Part shown: positions 55,513 to 63,671 of the stretch, piece by piece | Layout of the letters: each line of letters begins with the position of its first letter | Numbering within the stretch: the stretch's first letter is position 1 | Origin: Nocardioides luti | GTDB lineage: Bacteria; Actinomycetota; Actinomycetes; Propionibacteriales; Nocardioidaceae | Reading direction: 5' to 3' | Length of the DNA: 64,000 nucleotides | NCBI RefSeq assembly: GCF_014212315.1 | Contig: NZ_JACKXE010000001.1 | Location: 62,001-126,000, forward strand | Notes under the pieces: model-generated | Seen by the model: only the letters and a program-made list of their open reading frames with translations | The model's database searches: none | Told to the model about the DNA's origin: nothing | Position numbers and translations under genes: made by a program

Positions 55513-55895
55513 GGGGTGGCCTCCAGGGCGGCGAGCAGGGCGGACGGGTCGGCGACCGTGACGGTGGCGCCAGGGTGGCGGATCAGGCCGGTGGGGTCGA
55601 TCCCCTTGACCGGCGTGCGGAAGGTGACGCAGACGGCGCGCTCGCCGTTGGTCGCGAAGGTGACGCCACGGTCCGTGAGCGACAGGTGGGCCGGGCCGGC
55701 GGTGCGCAGCCACGCGAAGCCGCCCGTGACGGTCGCCGACGCGACGTTGGCGAGCGGCGTGCGCAGCGACCACGGGCCGAAGCGGACGCGGAGCTGGCCG
55801 TCGGCGACCTCGACCCAGGTGGTGGCCGGCACGACGCCGAAGAGGAGGGCGGGCAACCGGTAGGACCGGTCGAAGGCGAAGCGGAACCGGCTCAT
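55509..55895 (-). CDS. Hypothetical protein
   Basis: A 128-residue protein beginning MSRFRFAFDRSYRLPALLFG. It has a beta-rich core with TTWVEVADGQLRVRFGPWSLRTPL, which suggests a PH-like or jelly-roll fold, and no transmembrane segment. The function is not recognised. TAGGCT on the minus strand (55902-55907) is six bases from the ATG, so leaderless. It is first in a two-gene operon. Confidence 0.72.
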   Translation of the reverse strand: MSRFRFAFDRSYRLPALLFGVVPATTWVEVADGQLRVRFGPWSLRTPLANVASATVTGGFAWLRTAGPAHLSLTDRGVTFATNGERAVCVTFRTPVKGIDPTGLIRHPGATVTVADPSALLAALEATP

Positions 55896-55981
55896 CCCGT
55901 GAGCCTAGGGGCGCGCCCGGCACGGCCGATCCCTCCCCGCGGGTGAGGAGCCGCCTTGGGCCGGGCCCCTAGGTTGGCGCC

Positions 55982-56191
55982 ATGACCAACGAGAACCTCG
56001 AAGCAGTCCAGGCCGTCGTCGACCGCGTCTCGTCCTACCAGGAGAGCGCCCCCGAGGGGACCGTCGAGAAGGAGCTCCGCGACGGCTTCGCCGAGACCGG
56101 CGTCCAGGTCGACGACGCCGACGTGGCCAAGCTCGTCGCCGCGATCGAGGCCGGCGACGGCAGCGTCTCGGCGCAGGACGTGCTGGCCTGA
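55982..56191 (+). CDS. Small hypothetical protein, 69 residues
   Basis: An acidic, helical protein (MTNENLEAVQAVVDRVSSYQ ... VDDADVAKLVAAIEAGDGS). No domain is recognised. TAGGTT at 55970-55975 is six bases before the ATG, a leaderless architecture that supports the gene being real. Its stop overlaps or abuts the upstream possible start of the protease gene (TGATCCTG), so the two may be co-transcribed. Confidence 0.65.
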   Translation: MTNENLEAVQAVVDRVSSYQESAPEGTVEKELRDGFAETGVQVDDADVAKLVAAIEAGDGSVSAQDVLA

Positions 56192-56193
56192 TC

Positions 56194-56907
56194 CTGGACG
56201 GCCTGGGTCGCGTCTGGGACGACGTCGTCGGCACCCAGCCGCCACCGACGTCGCCGGTCGTGTGGGTGACCGGCCTGGTGGCGCTGGTGCTCGTCGCCGT
56301 GCCGGTGACCTGGTCGATCGGCCGGCACGTCGTGACGATCGCCCACGAGGGCTCACACGGAGTCGCGGCGCTCCTGAGCGGCCGCCGGCTCGCCGGCATC
56401 CGCCTGCACTCGGACACCTCGGGGCTGACGGTCTCCCGCGGCCGGCCGACGGGCCCGGGGATGGTCGCGACGGCGGCCGCCGGCTACGTCGGCCCGGGGC
56501 TGCTGGGTCTCGGCGCGGCGTACCTCCTGCGCGAGCGGCACGCCCTCGCGGTGCTCTGGCTGGCGGTGCTGCTGCTCGGCCTGCTGCTGCTCCAGATCCG
56601 CAACTTCTACGGGCTGTACGCCGTGCTCGTCGCCGGCCTGGGCGTCTTCGCCGTTTCCTGGTGGGCCGACGAGCAGCTGCAGTCGTGGGTGGCGTACGCC
56701 GGCACGTGGTTCCTCCTGCTGGCGGCGCCGCGACCGGTGCTCGAGCTCCAGGCGCAGCGCCGCCGCGGCCGCGCCCGCACCTCGGACGCCGACACGCTCG
56801 CCCGGCTGACCCGCGTCCCCGGGCTGGTCTGGGTGGGCGTCTTCCTGCTCGTGACCGTCGGCTGCCTGGTGCTCGGTGCCGGGTGGCTGCTGGCCCGCGC
56901 GCGCTGA
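56194..56907 (+). CDS. M50-type site-2-protease-like membrane protein
   Basis: A membrane protein with HExxH in VVTIAHEGSHGVAALLSG and several hydrophobic segments: VTGLVALVLVAVPVTW, LAVLWLAVLLLGLLLL, LYAVLVAGLGVFAV and a C-terminal helix. Peptidase M50B fits. A GTG at 56260 is the first ordinary start (215 residues), but in-frame coding upstream (LDGLGRVWDDVVGTQPPPT) resembles the N-terminus seen in the family, so translation may begin at the CTG at 56194, right after the previous stop. The substrate is unknown; it might be a membrane-embedded anti-sigma factor. Confidence 0.65.
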   Translation: MDGLGRVWDDVVGTQPPPTSPVVWVTGLVALVLVAVPVTWSIGRHVVTIAHEGSHGVAALLSGRRLAGIRLHSDTSGLTVSRGRPTGPGMVATAAAGYVGPGLLGLGAAYLLRERHALAVLWLAVLLLGLLLLQIRNFYGLYAVLVAGLGVFAVSWWADEQLQSWVAYAGTWFLLLAAPRPVLELQAQRRRGRARTSDADTLARLTRVPGLVWVGVFLLVTVGCLVLGAGWLLARAR

Positions 56908-56914
56908 GGCCGGG

Positions 56915-58714
56915 TCAGGGCAGCTGCACGGCGAGGGCGACGACGTCGTCGAAGCCGCTGCCGAACTGCATGCTCACCGCGTCGATGACCGCCTGCGGGC
57001 CCTCGTGGTGCCGGGCGGCGAGGACGTCGCCGAGCTCGTCCATCTGGACGTCCAGGTCGACGCCGGGCAGCTCGATGACGCCGTCGGAGTAGAAGAGCAC
57101 CGTCGAGCCGGTGGGCACCTCGATCGTGCTGTCGTGGCGCCGGCCGTCGTACAGGTCGCGGTAGCCGAACAGCAGGCCCTGGTCCTCGGCGCTGAGCTCG
57201 AGGCGCCGGACCGAGCCGTCGGGCCCGGCCAGCAGCGGTGGCGGGTGGCCGGCGGAGGTCCAGGTCATCGACCAGGCACCGGTCGTCGCGTGCCGCGAGA
57301 GGAACGCGAGCACGGCCGTGCCGCGGGCGTCGACGTCGAGGGCCTGGCAGGCCGACTCGAAGTGGGTGAAGACGTCGGCCGGCCCGGCTCCCGGGCGGTC
57401 GAAGGCGGCCTGGCGAAGCATCGCGCGGGCCTGGCCCATGACGGCGGCCGCCGGGATGTCGTGGCCGATCACGTCGCCGACGGTCACGGCGACGACCAGG
57501 TCGTGCTCGGGGTCGGTCGGGGGCAGCACGATGGCGTCGTACCAGTCGCCGCCCACCCACTCCTCGGCCGTGGCGGCGACGTAGCACGCGGCCATCGGTA
57601 GCCCGGGCACGTCCGGCAGGGTGGTCAGCATGGCCTGCTGCAGCTGGTGGGCCACGCCGGTCCGCCGCTCGATGAGCTGGGCGCGCTCGAGCGCCTGGCC
57701 GACGTACGACCCGAGCGCCATCGCCATCAGGCACTCCTGCTCGTCGAGCGCGCGGGGCACGTCCCAGAGCATCTCGATGACGCCCACGAGCCCGCTCGAC
57801 CCGGTGACCGGCACGCAGAGGACGGCGCGGACCTCGGAGTCGGCGTGGTGCTCGCGCAGCGCGGCGAGGTCCTGCACGCCGAAGGCGACCGTGGCGTCCT
57901 CGGCGAGGTCGTCCTGCGCCACGAGCGCGCCGCGCTCGGCCGCCTCGAGCACGGCGGGGGAGATCCCCTCGCCCTGCAGGTCGTCGATCAGGTGCAGCCA
58001 GACCAGGCGGAAGCCCTCGATCCCGTCGACCAGGTGCTGGAGGCGGGTGCGGACGCCGAGCTCGGTGCGCGTCTCGTTGAGCGACTCGGCGATGGACAGC
58101 ATGCGTCGCGAGCGCGCGATCTCGGTCGTGAGCTGCGCCTCGATCCGGTCGCGGCGCTCGCGGTCGCGCTGGGCATCCAGGCGGGCGACCCGGAGCCGGA
58201 TCTCGTTGCTGCAGTCGCGGGCGAGGTCCTCCAGCAGGGTGAGGTGCTCGGGGGTCCAGTCCCGCGGCTCGCCGTCGATCGCGCAGAGGGAGCCGAGGAC
58301 GTAGCCGTCGTCGTCGGTCAGCGGGAAGCCGGCGTACGCCACCACGCCGAGCTCGGAGACGGCCAGGTTGTCGGCGACGAGTGGCTCGCGCGACGCGTCG
58401 GAGATGACCAGCGGCTCCGCCGAGGTGACGACGTGCTGGCAGAAGGAGTGGCTCAGCGGGGTCGCCCGCCGCTCGGCCCACGGCATCGGCAGTCCGCACA
58501 TGCCGGGGAACAGCTGCTCGTCGCCTGTCACCAGCGACACGAGGGCCACCGGCACCTCGAGGAGCTCGCGGACCCGGTGGGCGAACCGCTCCATCGCCGG
58601 GTCGGACTCCTGACTCAGCCCGAGCTCCCGGAGCGCGGCGATCCGCCCGGCGTCGCCCAGGGGGCGTCGGGAGGGGTCGGCGTCACGCCGGGCCGAGTCC
58701 GAGAGAACGGTCAC
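56915..58714 (-). CDS. GAF-domain PP2C/SpoIIE-type phosphatase
   Basis: A 599-residue cytosolic regulator. Two GAF domains are suggested: residues about 20-180 (VPVALVSLVTGDEQLFPGMCG, YAGFPLTDDDGYVLGSLCAIDG) and about 230-370 (DSEVRAVLCVPVTGSSGLVGVIE). A SpoIIE/PP2C phosphatase domain follows, with WVGGDWYDAIVLPP, VTVGDVIGHDIPAAAVMG and STVLFYSDGVIE. It likely controls an anti-sigma/anti-anti-sigma partner by dephosphorylation, but no such partner is nearby. The GTG start is leaderless: TAGCGT (58722-58727, minus) is seven bases upstream. Confidence 0.85.
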   Translation of the reverse strand: MTVLSDSARRDADPSRRPLGDAGRIAALRELGLSQESDPAMERFAHRVRELLEVPVALVSLVTGDEQLFPGMCGLPMPWAERRATPLSHSFCQHVVTSAEPLVISDASREPLVADNLAVSELGVVAYAGFPLTDDDGYVLGSLCAIDGEPRDWTPEHLTLLEDLARDCSNEIRLRVARLDAQRDRERRDRIEAQLTTEIARSRRMLSIAESLNETRTELGVRTRLQHLVDGIEGFRLVWLHLIDDLQGEGISPAVLEAAERGALVAQDDLAEDATVAFGVQDLAALREHHADSEVRAVLCVPVTGSSGLVGVIEMLWDVPRALDEQECLMAMALGSYVGQALERAQLIERRTGVAHQLQQAMLTTLPDVPGLPMAACYVAATAEEWVGGDWYDAIVLPPTDPEHDLVVAVTVGDVIGHDIPAAAVMGQARAMLRQAAFDRPGAGPADVFTHFESACQALDVDARGTAVLAFLSRHATTGAWSMTWTSAGHPPPLLAGPDGSVRRLELSAEDQGLLFGYRDLYDGRRHDSTIEVPTGSTVLFYSDGVIELPGVDLDVQMDELGDVLAARHHEGPQAVIDAVSMQFGSGFDDVVALAVQLP

Positions 58715-58786
58715 GACCAAAACGCTACCGGGCCCGGAGCCGCTCCGTGCCGTTCTGGGTGAACGGGGCGGGGCTAGGTTGGCCAC

Positions 58787-59659
58787 GTGAAACTGGGAAT
58801 CCACTACGCCAACTTCAGCCACCCCGACTGGTCCGCGCGCCTCACCGAGCGCCTCACCGAGACGGCGCGGGTCGCCGACCAGGGCGGCGTCGACCTGCTG
58901 ACGGTGATGGACCACTGGTTCCAGATGGAGAACCTCGGCGGCCCGCCGGAGCCGATGCTGGAGGGCTACACCACGCTCGGCTACCTCGCCGCCGTCACGG
59001 AGCGGGTGCGGCTCAGCCTGCTGGTCACGGGCGTGACCTACCGGCACCCGGGTCTCCTCGCCAAGACCGTCACCACGCTCGACGTGCTCTCGGGCGGCCG
59101 CGCGATGCTCGGCATCGGGGCGGCGTGGTACGACCGCGAGCACCACGGCCTCGGCGTGCCCTTCCCCTCGACGTCGGAGCGCTTCGAGCGGCTCGAGGAG
59201 ACGCTGCAGGTCGTGCACCAGATGTGGAGCGACGAGGACGGCGCGTACGCCGGCACGCACTACCGGCTCGCCGAGACGGTCTGCGTCCCGCCGCCGGTCC
59301 AGCGCCCGCACCCGCCGATCCTAATCGGGGGCAGCGGCGAGAAGAAGACGCTCCGGCTGGTCGCGCAGTACGCCGACGCCTGCAACCTCTTCGGCGAGAG
59401 CGCCGAGGTCGTCGCCCACAAGCTCGACGTGCTCCGCGGCCACTGCGACACCCTCGGCCGCGACTACGACGAGATCGAGAAGACCGTCATCGCGATGGGC
59501 GACCCGCTCGGCGACCCGGACGGCTTCGTCCGCGACGCCGCGGCGTACGCCGCCCTCGGCATCACCCTGCTCACCACGATGCCGTCCGGCGACGACCCGG
59601 TCGCCGGCACCACCGAGGTCTGCGAGCGGATCGTGCCGCGGCTGGCCCAGCTGGGCTGA
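58787..59659 (+). CDS. LLM-class F420-dependent oxidoreductase
   Basis: A 290-residue luciferase-like monooxygenase-fold enzyme. MKLGIHYANFSHPDWSARL is the first strand, and VDLLTVMDHWFQMENLGGP, LSLLVTGVTYRHPGLLAKTVTTLDVLSGGRAMLGIGAAWYDREH (read in two parts) are the family's core. F420-dependent members reduce or oxidise diverse substrates. TAGGTT at 58775-58780 sits six bases from the GTG, so leaderless. The gene begins back-to-back with the phosphatase gene. Confidence 0.88.
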   Translation: MKLGIHYANFSHPDWSARLTERLTETARVADQGGVDLLTVMDHWFQMENLGGPPEPMLEGYTTLGYLAAVTERVRLSLLVTGVTYRHPGLLAKTVTTLDVLSGGRAMLGIGAAWYDREHHGLGVPFPSTSERFERLEETLQVVHQMWSDEDGAYAGTHYRLAETVCVPPPVQRPHPPILIGGSGEKKTLRLVAQYADACNLFGESAEVVAHKLDVLRGHCDTLGRDYDEIEKTVIAMGDPLGDPDGFVRDAAAYAALGITLLTTMPSGDDPVAGTTEVCERIVPRLAQLG

Positions 59660-59684
59660 CCCCGGCGCTCGCTAGGGTCGGGGC

Positions 59685-60473
59685 GTGGCTCTCGAACGAC
59701 TGGCGCTGATCTCGGACGTGCACGGCAACCTCACCGCCCTCGAGGCGGTGCTGGCGGACATCGACGCCCGGGGGATCACGCGGATCTTCAACCTCGGCGA
59801 CTACGTGGGCAAGGGTCCGCGCGGCCGCGAGGTCGTCGAGCTGTGCCGCGAGCGGTGCGAGGTCAACATCCTGGGCAACTGGGACGACTTCCTCCCGGAC
59901 CCGGCTCGCGAGTTCGACAACGACGCGTTGCGCTGGTGGCTCGACCAGCTGGGGCCGGGGCAGGGCGAGTGGCTGCGCGCGCTGCCGTTCAGCCACGACT
60001 TCGTGATGAGCGGGCGCCGGATCCGGCTGTTCCACGCCTCCGAGGAGACGGTGCACCGGCGGGTGCGCTTCGACCACGACGAGGCGGAGTTCCTCGGCCT
60101 GTTCACCAACACCCCGGCGACCGGCGACGGCCCCGTGCCCGACGTCGTGGGGTACGCCGACACCCACGACCCGTACTACGAGACCGACCGCGAGCGCCGC
60201 ACCGTCTTCAACACCGGCAGCGTCGGCAACTGCATGGGGGATCCCACCCCGGTCTACGTCGTCCTCGAGGGCGAGATGGACTCCGAGGTCGACGCGCCGT
60301 TCTCGATCACGTTCGTCCGCGTTCCCTACGACTGGGAGGCCGAGCTGGCCGTCGCGGCCGAGATGGGGCTGCCGCACCTCGACGGCTACACCGTCGAGAT
60401 CCGCGACGGCGTCTACCGCGGCAACCTCGCGGCCGGCGAGGAGCCGGACTACCACCGCTCGCCCCGGCCGTGA
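59685..60473 (+). CDS. Metallophosphoesterase
   Basis: A 262-residue calcineurin-like phosphatase. Metal motifs are SDVHGNLTALE, NLGDYVGKGPRG, ILGNWDDFL and, later, VFNTGSVGN. The usual GNHE is GNWDD, a common variant. It likely hydrolyses a phosphodiester or phosphomonoester in the cytosol. TAGGGT at 59673-59678 is six bases before the GTG, so leaderless. Its stop overlaps the next gene's GTG by four bases. Confidence 0.87.
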   Translation: MALERLALISDVHGNLTALEAVLADIDARGITRIFNLGDYVGKGPRGREVVELCRERCEVNILGNWDDFLPDPAREFDNDALRWWLDQLGPGQGEWLRALPFSHDFVMSGRRIRLFHASEETVHRRVRFDHDEAEFLGLFTNTPATGDGPVPDVVGYADTHDPYYETDRERRTVFNTGSVGNCMGDPTPVYVVLEGEMDSEVDAPFSITFVRVPYDWEAELAVAAEMGLPHLDGYTVEIRDGVYRGNLAAGEEPDYHRSPRP

Positions 60474-60988
60474 CCCGACGCGTCCTCGTCTACGGCGTCA
60501 CCGGGTCCGGCAAGAGCACCGCCGCCGCCCGGATCGCCGAGCGGACCGGCCTGCCGCTGACGCTCGTCGACGAGCTCACCTGGCTGCCCGGCTGGGTGCC
60601 GCTCGAGGTCGAGGCGCAGCGCGAGCTCTTCGCGGAGATCGTCGCGGGGGAGCGGTGGGTGCTCGACTCGGCGTACAGCCACTGGATCGACCTCGTCCTG
60701 GCCCGCACGGACCTGGTCGTCGGCCTCGACTACCCGCGCTGGCTCTCGCTCTCCCGGCTGGTCCGGCGCACCGTGCGGCGCGCGACCGACAAGCGGCCGG
60801 TCTGCAACGGCAACACCGAGTCGTGGCGCCAGCTCCTGTCGCGGGACTCCATCGTGGGCTGGCACTTCCAGTCGTTCGCGCGCAAGCGCGCCCGGATGCG
60901 GGCGTGGGCCGGCGACCCGACGAAGCCCGAGGTGCTGCTCTTCCGGCGGCCCCGTGACCTGGAGCGCTGGATCGCGACGCTCGGCTGA
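60470..60988 (+). CDS. P-loop kinase, adenylate-kinase-like
   Basis: A 172-residue protein. Walker A is VYGVTGSGKSTAAAR near the N-terminus, and ELTWLPGWVPLEVEAQRELFAEIVAGERWVLDSAY is typical of the adenylate-kinase-like/toxin-like small P-loop group (FlaR-like). It may phosphorylate a nucleotide or small molecule. The GTG overlaps the metallophosphoesterase stop, so both are co-translated, suggesting linked roles in phosphate chemistry. Confidence 0.82.
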   Translation: MTRRVLVYGVTGSGKSTAAARIAERTGLPLTLVDELTWLPGWVPLEVEAQRELFAEIVAGERWVLDSAYSHWIDLVLARTDLVVGLDYPRWLSLSRLVRRTVRRATDKRPVCNGNTESWRQLLSRDSIVGWHFQSFARKRARMRAWAGDPTKPEVLLFRRPRDLERWIATLG

Positions 60989-60992
60989 GCCG

Positions 60993-62180
60993 TCAGGCCC
61001 CCGCCCGGGCGCGGGCCGCCTGGCGCACCAGGTGGTCGCGCTCGGCGACGACGGTGGCGCGCCGGGCCGCCTCGGCGTACGCCGTCGCCGCGGCCGCCAG
61101 GTCGCCGCCGAGCTCGTGCAGGTGACCGCGGACCGCGTGCCAGCGGTGTCGGTCACCGAGCACGTCGCGCAGCCGCTCGGTCTCGCGGAGCCCGGCCTCG
61201 GGACCGAGCGCGTGACCCACGGCCACCGCCCGCGCCAGCACGGCGGCGGGATCCCGGCGGACCGGGTCGTCGGTGAGGGCGACGAGGTCGTCGTACCACG
61301 CCAGCACCTGGGGCCAGTCGGTCTCCTCGGCGCTCGCGGCGTCGTCGTGCAGGGCCGCGATGGCCGCCTCGACCTGGTAGCGGCCGGGCCGCCCCGCGGC
61401 CAGCGCGGACTGCAGCACGCGCACCCCCTCGGCGATCTCCCTCGTGTCCCAGCGCGAGCGGTCCTGGCGGTCGAGCGTGACGATCCGGCCCTGCGCGTCG
61501 AGCCGGGCCGGGAGACGAGCGTGGTGGAGCAGCATCAGCGCCAGCAGCCCCCGCGCCTCGGGCTCGTCGGTCGCGAGGGTGAGCTGGCGGGCCAGCCGGA
61601 TCGCCTCGGCGGCCAGGTCGACACGACCCGCGTGCGCGGTCGAGTAGACGAGGTAGAGCACCCGGAGCACGACGGCCAGGTCGCCGGGCCGGTCGAGCCG
61701 CACCCCGGCGAGCGAGCGCTTGGCCCGGCTGATCCGCTGCGCCATCGTCGCCTCGGGCACGAAGAAGGCCTCGGCGATCTCGCGGGTGGTCAGCCCGCCC
61801 ACGGCCCGCAGCGCCAGCGCCACCTGGGAGGCGGGGGAGAGGTCCGGGTGGCAGCAGCAGAACAGGAGCAGCAGGGTGTCGTCGCCCTCCTCCGTCACCC
61901 CGGGCTCCGGCGCGGCCGCGGTCGGCTGCTCCCGGCGCCGCCGGGCCGCCTCGCTGCGGCGGGCGTCGACGAGCCGCCTCGTCGCCACCGTGGTCAGCCA
62001 TGCGCGCGCATCCCGCGGCGGGTGGTCGGGCCACACGCGGAGCGCCTCGAGCAGCGCCTCCTGCAGGGCGTCCTCGGCCGCGTCGAAGTCCTCCCCACGA
62101 CGCACCAGCCCCGCGAGCACCCGGGGGACGAGGGCGCGCAGGGCGGCCTCGTCCACGACGGGTGTCGGGTGCTCGGTCAT
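60993..62180 (-). CDS. ECF42-type RNA polymerase sigma factor
   Basis: A 395-residue sigma factor. Region 2 spans DFDAAEDALQEALLEALRVWPDHPPRD and region 4 GLTTREIAEAFFVPEATMAQRISRAKRSL. A long C-terminal DUF6596/TPR-like domain follows (about 200 residues), the hallmark of ECF42 factors. It lies next to a YCII/DGPF protein, the usual partner. It has no anti-sigma factor, and the C-terminal domain is thought to provide control. The start at 62180 is supported by the region 1/2 onset. Confidence 0.88.
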   Translation of the reverse strand: MTEHPTPVVDEAALRALVPRVLAGLVRRGEDFDAAEDALQEALLEALRVWPDHPPRDARAWLTTVATRRLVDARRSEAARRRREQPTAAAPEPGVTEEGDDTLLLLFCCCHPDLSPASQVALALRAVGGLTTREIAEAFFVPEATMAQRISRAKRSLAGVRLDRPGDLAVVLRVLYLVYSTAHAGRVDLAAEAIRLARQLTLATDEPEARGLLALMLLHHARLPARLDAQGRIVTLDRQDRSRWDTREIAEGVRVLQSALAAGRPGRYQVEAAIAALHDDAASAEETDWPQVLAWYDDLVALTDDPVRRDPAAVLARAVAVGHALGPEAGLRETERLRDVLGDRHRWHAVRGHLHELGGDLAAAATAYAEAARRATVVAERDHLVRQAARARAGA

Positions 62181-62196
62181 CGGTCCGGTCGTCCGG

Positions 62197-62607
62197 TCAG
62201 TCGTCGGCGGGACCGTCGGACATGACCTCGCGCACGTCGATCCACTCGTACATCGGCTCGCCGCCCTGGCCCGGCTCCGAGGAGACGTACGCCGCCAGCT
62301 CGAGCGCCCGCTCGCGGGACTCGACGTCGACCATGTACCAGCCGGCCACCAGGTCGCTTGTCTCGGGCGAGGGGCCGTCGGTGGTGACCGGAGCGGCATC
62401 CGGGCCGCCGTACCGCACGAAGGTGCGCTCGGGGGTGAGCGCCTGCGCGTCGACGAACTCGCCGGTCTCGACGAGCATCTCGCTGACGTGCCGCAGGAAG
62501 GCCATGTGCGCCTCGACGTCCTCGGGCGCCCACTGGTCCAGCGGGGGAGAGGGACGGTGCTGCTCGGGGCCACCGCGGTAGTGCTTGAGGAGCAGGTACT
62601 TCGGCAT
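62197..62607 (-). CDS. YCII-related (DGPF) protein, ECF42 partner
   Basis: A 136-residue protein. MPKYLLLKHYRGG opens the YCII-fold, and TTDGPSPETSDLVAGWYMVDVESRERALELAA carries the DGP(F/S) motif, here DGPS. Such proteins are encoded beside ECF42 sigma factors and are thought to be targets or co-regulated enzymes. The stop is 17 bases before the sigma gene, so they share a transcript. A GGAGG ribosome-binding site precedes the ATG. Confidence 0.88.
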   Translation of the reverse strand: MPKYLLLKHYRGGPEQHRPSPPLDQWAPEDVEAHMAFLRHVSEMLVETGEFVDAQALTPERTFVRYGGPDAAPVTTDGPSPETSDLVAGWYMVDVESRERALELAAYVSSEPGQGGEPMYEWIDVREVMSDGPADD

Positions 62608-62727
62608 CGTTGCCTCCTGGGTCGTGGGCCGCGTCCGTCACGGTCCTCACGTGGTGAGCGGAGCGGGGCGGCGGTCCTCGACATGCAACCACGGGTCTCC
62701 GACGAAATTCTCGGAGAAGATCTTTAG

Positions 62728-62771
62728 CGTACCCTTGCGGGTACGTACCTAACCGGATACATTCTTTCCCA
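62728..62771 (+). promoter_or_regulatory. ArsR promoter and operator
   Basis: CGTACCC (62728-62734) and GGGTACG (62739-62745) form an inverted repeat, and GGTACGTACC (62740-62749) is a perfect ten-base palindrome beside it. TTGCGG (62735-62740) and TACATT (62758-62763) are separated by 17 bases, and the ATG follows seven bases later. The operator overlaps the -35 region, consistent with autorepression by the ArsR protein. Confidence 0.6.
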
Positions 62772-63088
62772 TGGACGCCATCCTGCACGCACTCGCCGAC
62801 GGCAGTCGGCGCACCGTGCTCGAGATGCTCCGCGAGGGCCCGGCGACCGCCGGCGACCTCGCGGAGGCGCTGCCGATCGCCCGCCCGGGCGTGTCGCGGC
62901 ACCTGCGGGTGCTGCGCGAGGCCGGCCTGGTCGACGTCCGCCAGGAGGCGCAGCGCCGGATCTACAGCCTGCGACCCCAGCCGCTCGCCGAGGTGGACGA
63001 CTGGCTGGGGGAGTACCGCGCGTTGTGGCAGCACCGCCTCGACGCCCTGCACACCGAGATCGCTCGGGGGAAGAAGGAACGGACATGA
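62771..63088 (+). CDS. ArsR-family transcriptional regulator
   Basis: A 105-residue winged-helix repressor. MDAILHALADGSRRTVLEMLREGPATAGDLAEALPIARPGVSRHLRVLREAGLVDVRQEA (read in pieces) includes the recognition helix VSRHLRVLREAGLV. No metal-binding cysteines are seen, so the signal is not arsenic or cadmium. It likely controls itself and the following SRPBCC gene, whose ATG overlaps its stop. Confidence 0.9.
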   Translation: MDAILHALADGSRRTVLEMLREGPATAGDLAEALPIARPGVSRHLRVLREAGLVDVRQEAQRRIYSLRPQPLAEVDDWLGEYRALWQHRLDALHTEIARGKKERT

Positions 63089-63624
63089 CGAGCACGGAGA
63101 CCACCAGCACCGGGACCATGCGCGACCTCGACGGCGTCACGGGCGCCGTCCGCGTCGAGGACGTCTACGACACCGACATCGACGACCTGTGGGCCGCGTG
63201 CACCACGCCGGCGCGGCTCTCGCGCTGGATCGCCGAGGTGGCGGGCGAGCTGCGCGAGGGCGCGACGTTCGACGCGGTGCTGACCAGCACCTGGTCCGGC
63301 CCGGTCCGGATCGACGTCTGCGACGCGCCGAGGCACCTGCTGCTGACGATGGAGCCGGGCGCCGCCGACGAGACCCGGGTCGAGGCCTGGCTGACGACCG
63401 AGGGGAGCGGCACGCGGCTCGTCGTCGAGGAGCGCGGGCTCCCGCTGGACAAGATGCACTTCTACGCGGCCGGTTGGCAGGCGCACGTCGACGACCTCGG
63501 TCGCTCGCTGGTCACCGACGGCGCCGTGCACCCGGACGGCTGGTCCGCCGAGGCGCCGGCGGCGGGTTGGCGGGCGCGCTGGGACGAGCTGACCCCGGCG
63601 TACCGCGAGGCCTCGGGCGGCTGA
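63085..63624 (+). CDS. SRPBCC/AHSA1-type ligand-binding protein
   Basis: A 179-residue SRPBCC-fold protein. AVRVEDVYDTDIDDLWAACTTPARLSRWIAEVAGEL is the first part of the AHSA1 fold, and ADETRVEAWLTTEGSGTRLVVEERGLP follows. Such proteins bind hydrophobic ligands and are frequently paired with ArsR regulators, as here. The start overlaps the ArsR stop (ATGA). The ligand is unknown. Confidence 0.85.
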   Translation: MTSTETTSTGTMRDLDGVTGAVRVEDVYDTDIDDLWAACTTPARLSRWIAEVAGELREGATFDAVLTSTWSGPVRIDVCDAPRHLLLTMEPGAADETRVEAWLTTEGSGTRLVVEERGLPLDKMHFYAAGWQAHVDDLGRSLVTDGAVHPDGWSAEAPAAGWRARWDELTPAYREASGG

Positions 63625-63671
63625 GCTGAGGTGATCTAGGGTCCTCCTGACCGTCCGACCTCGGGAGTCCC

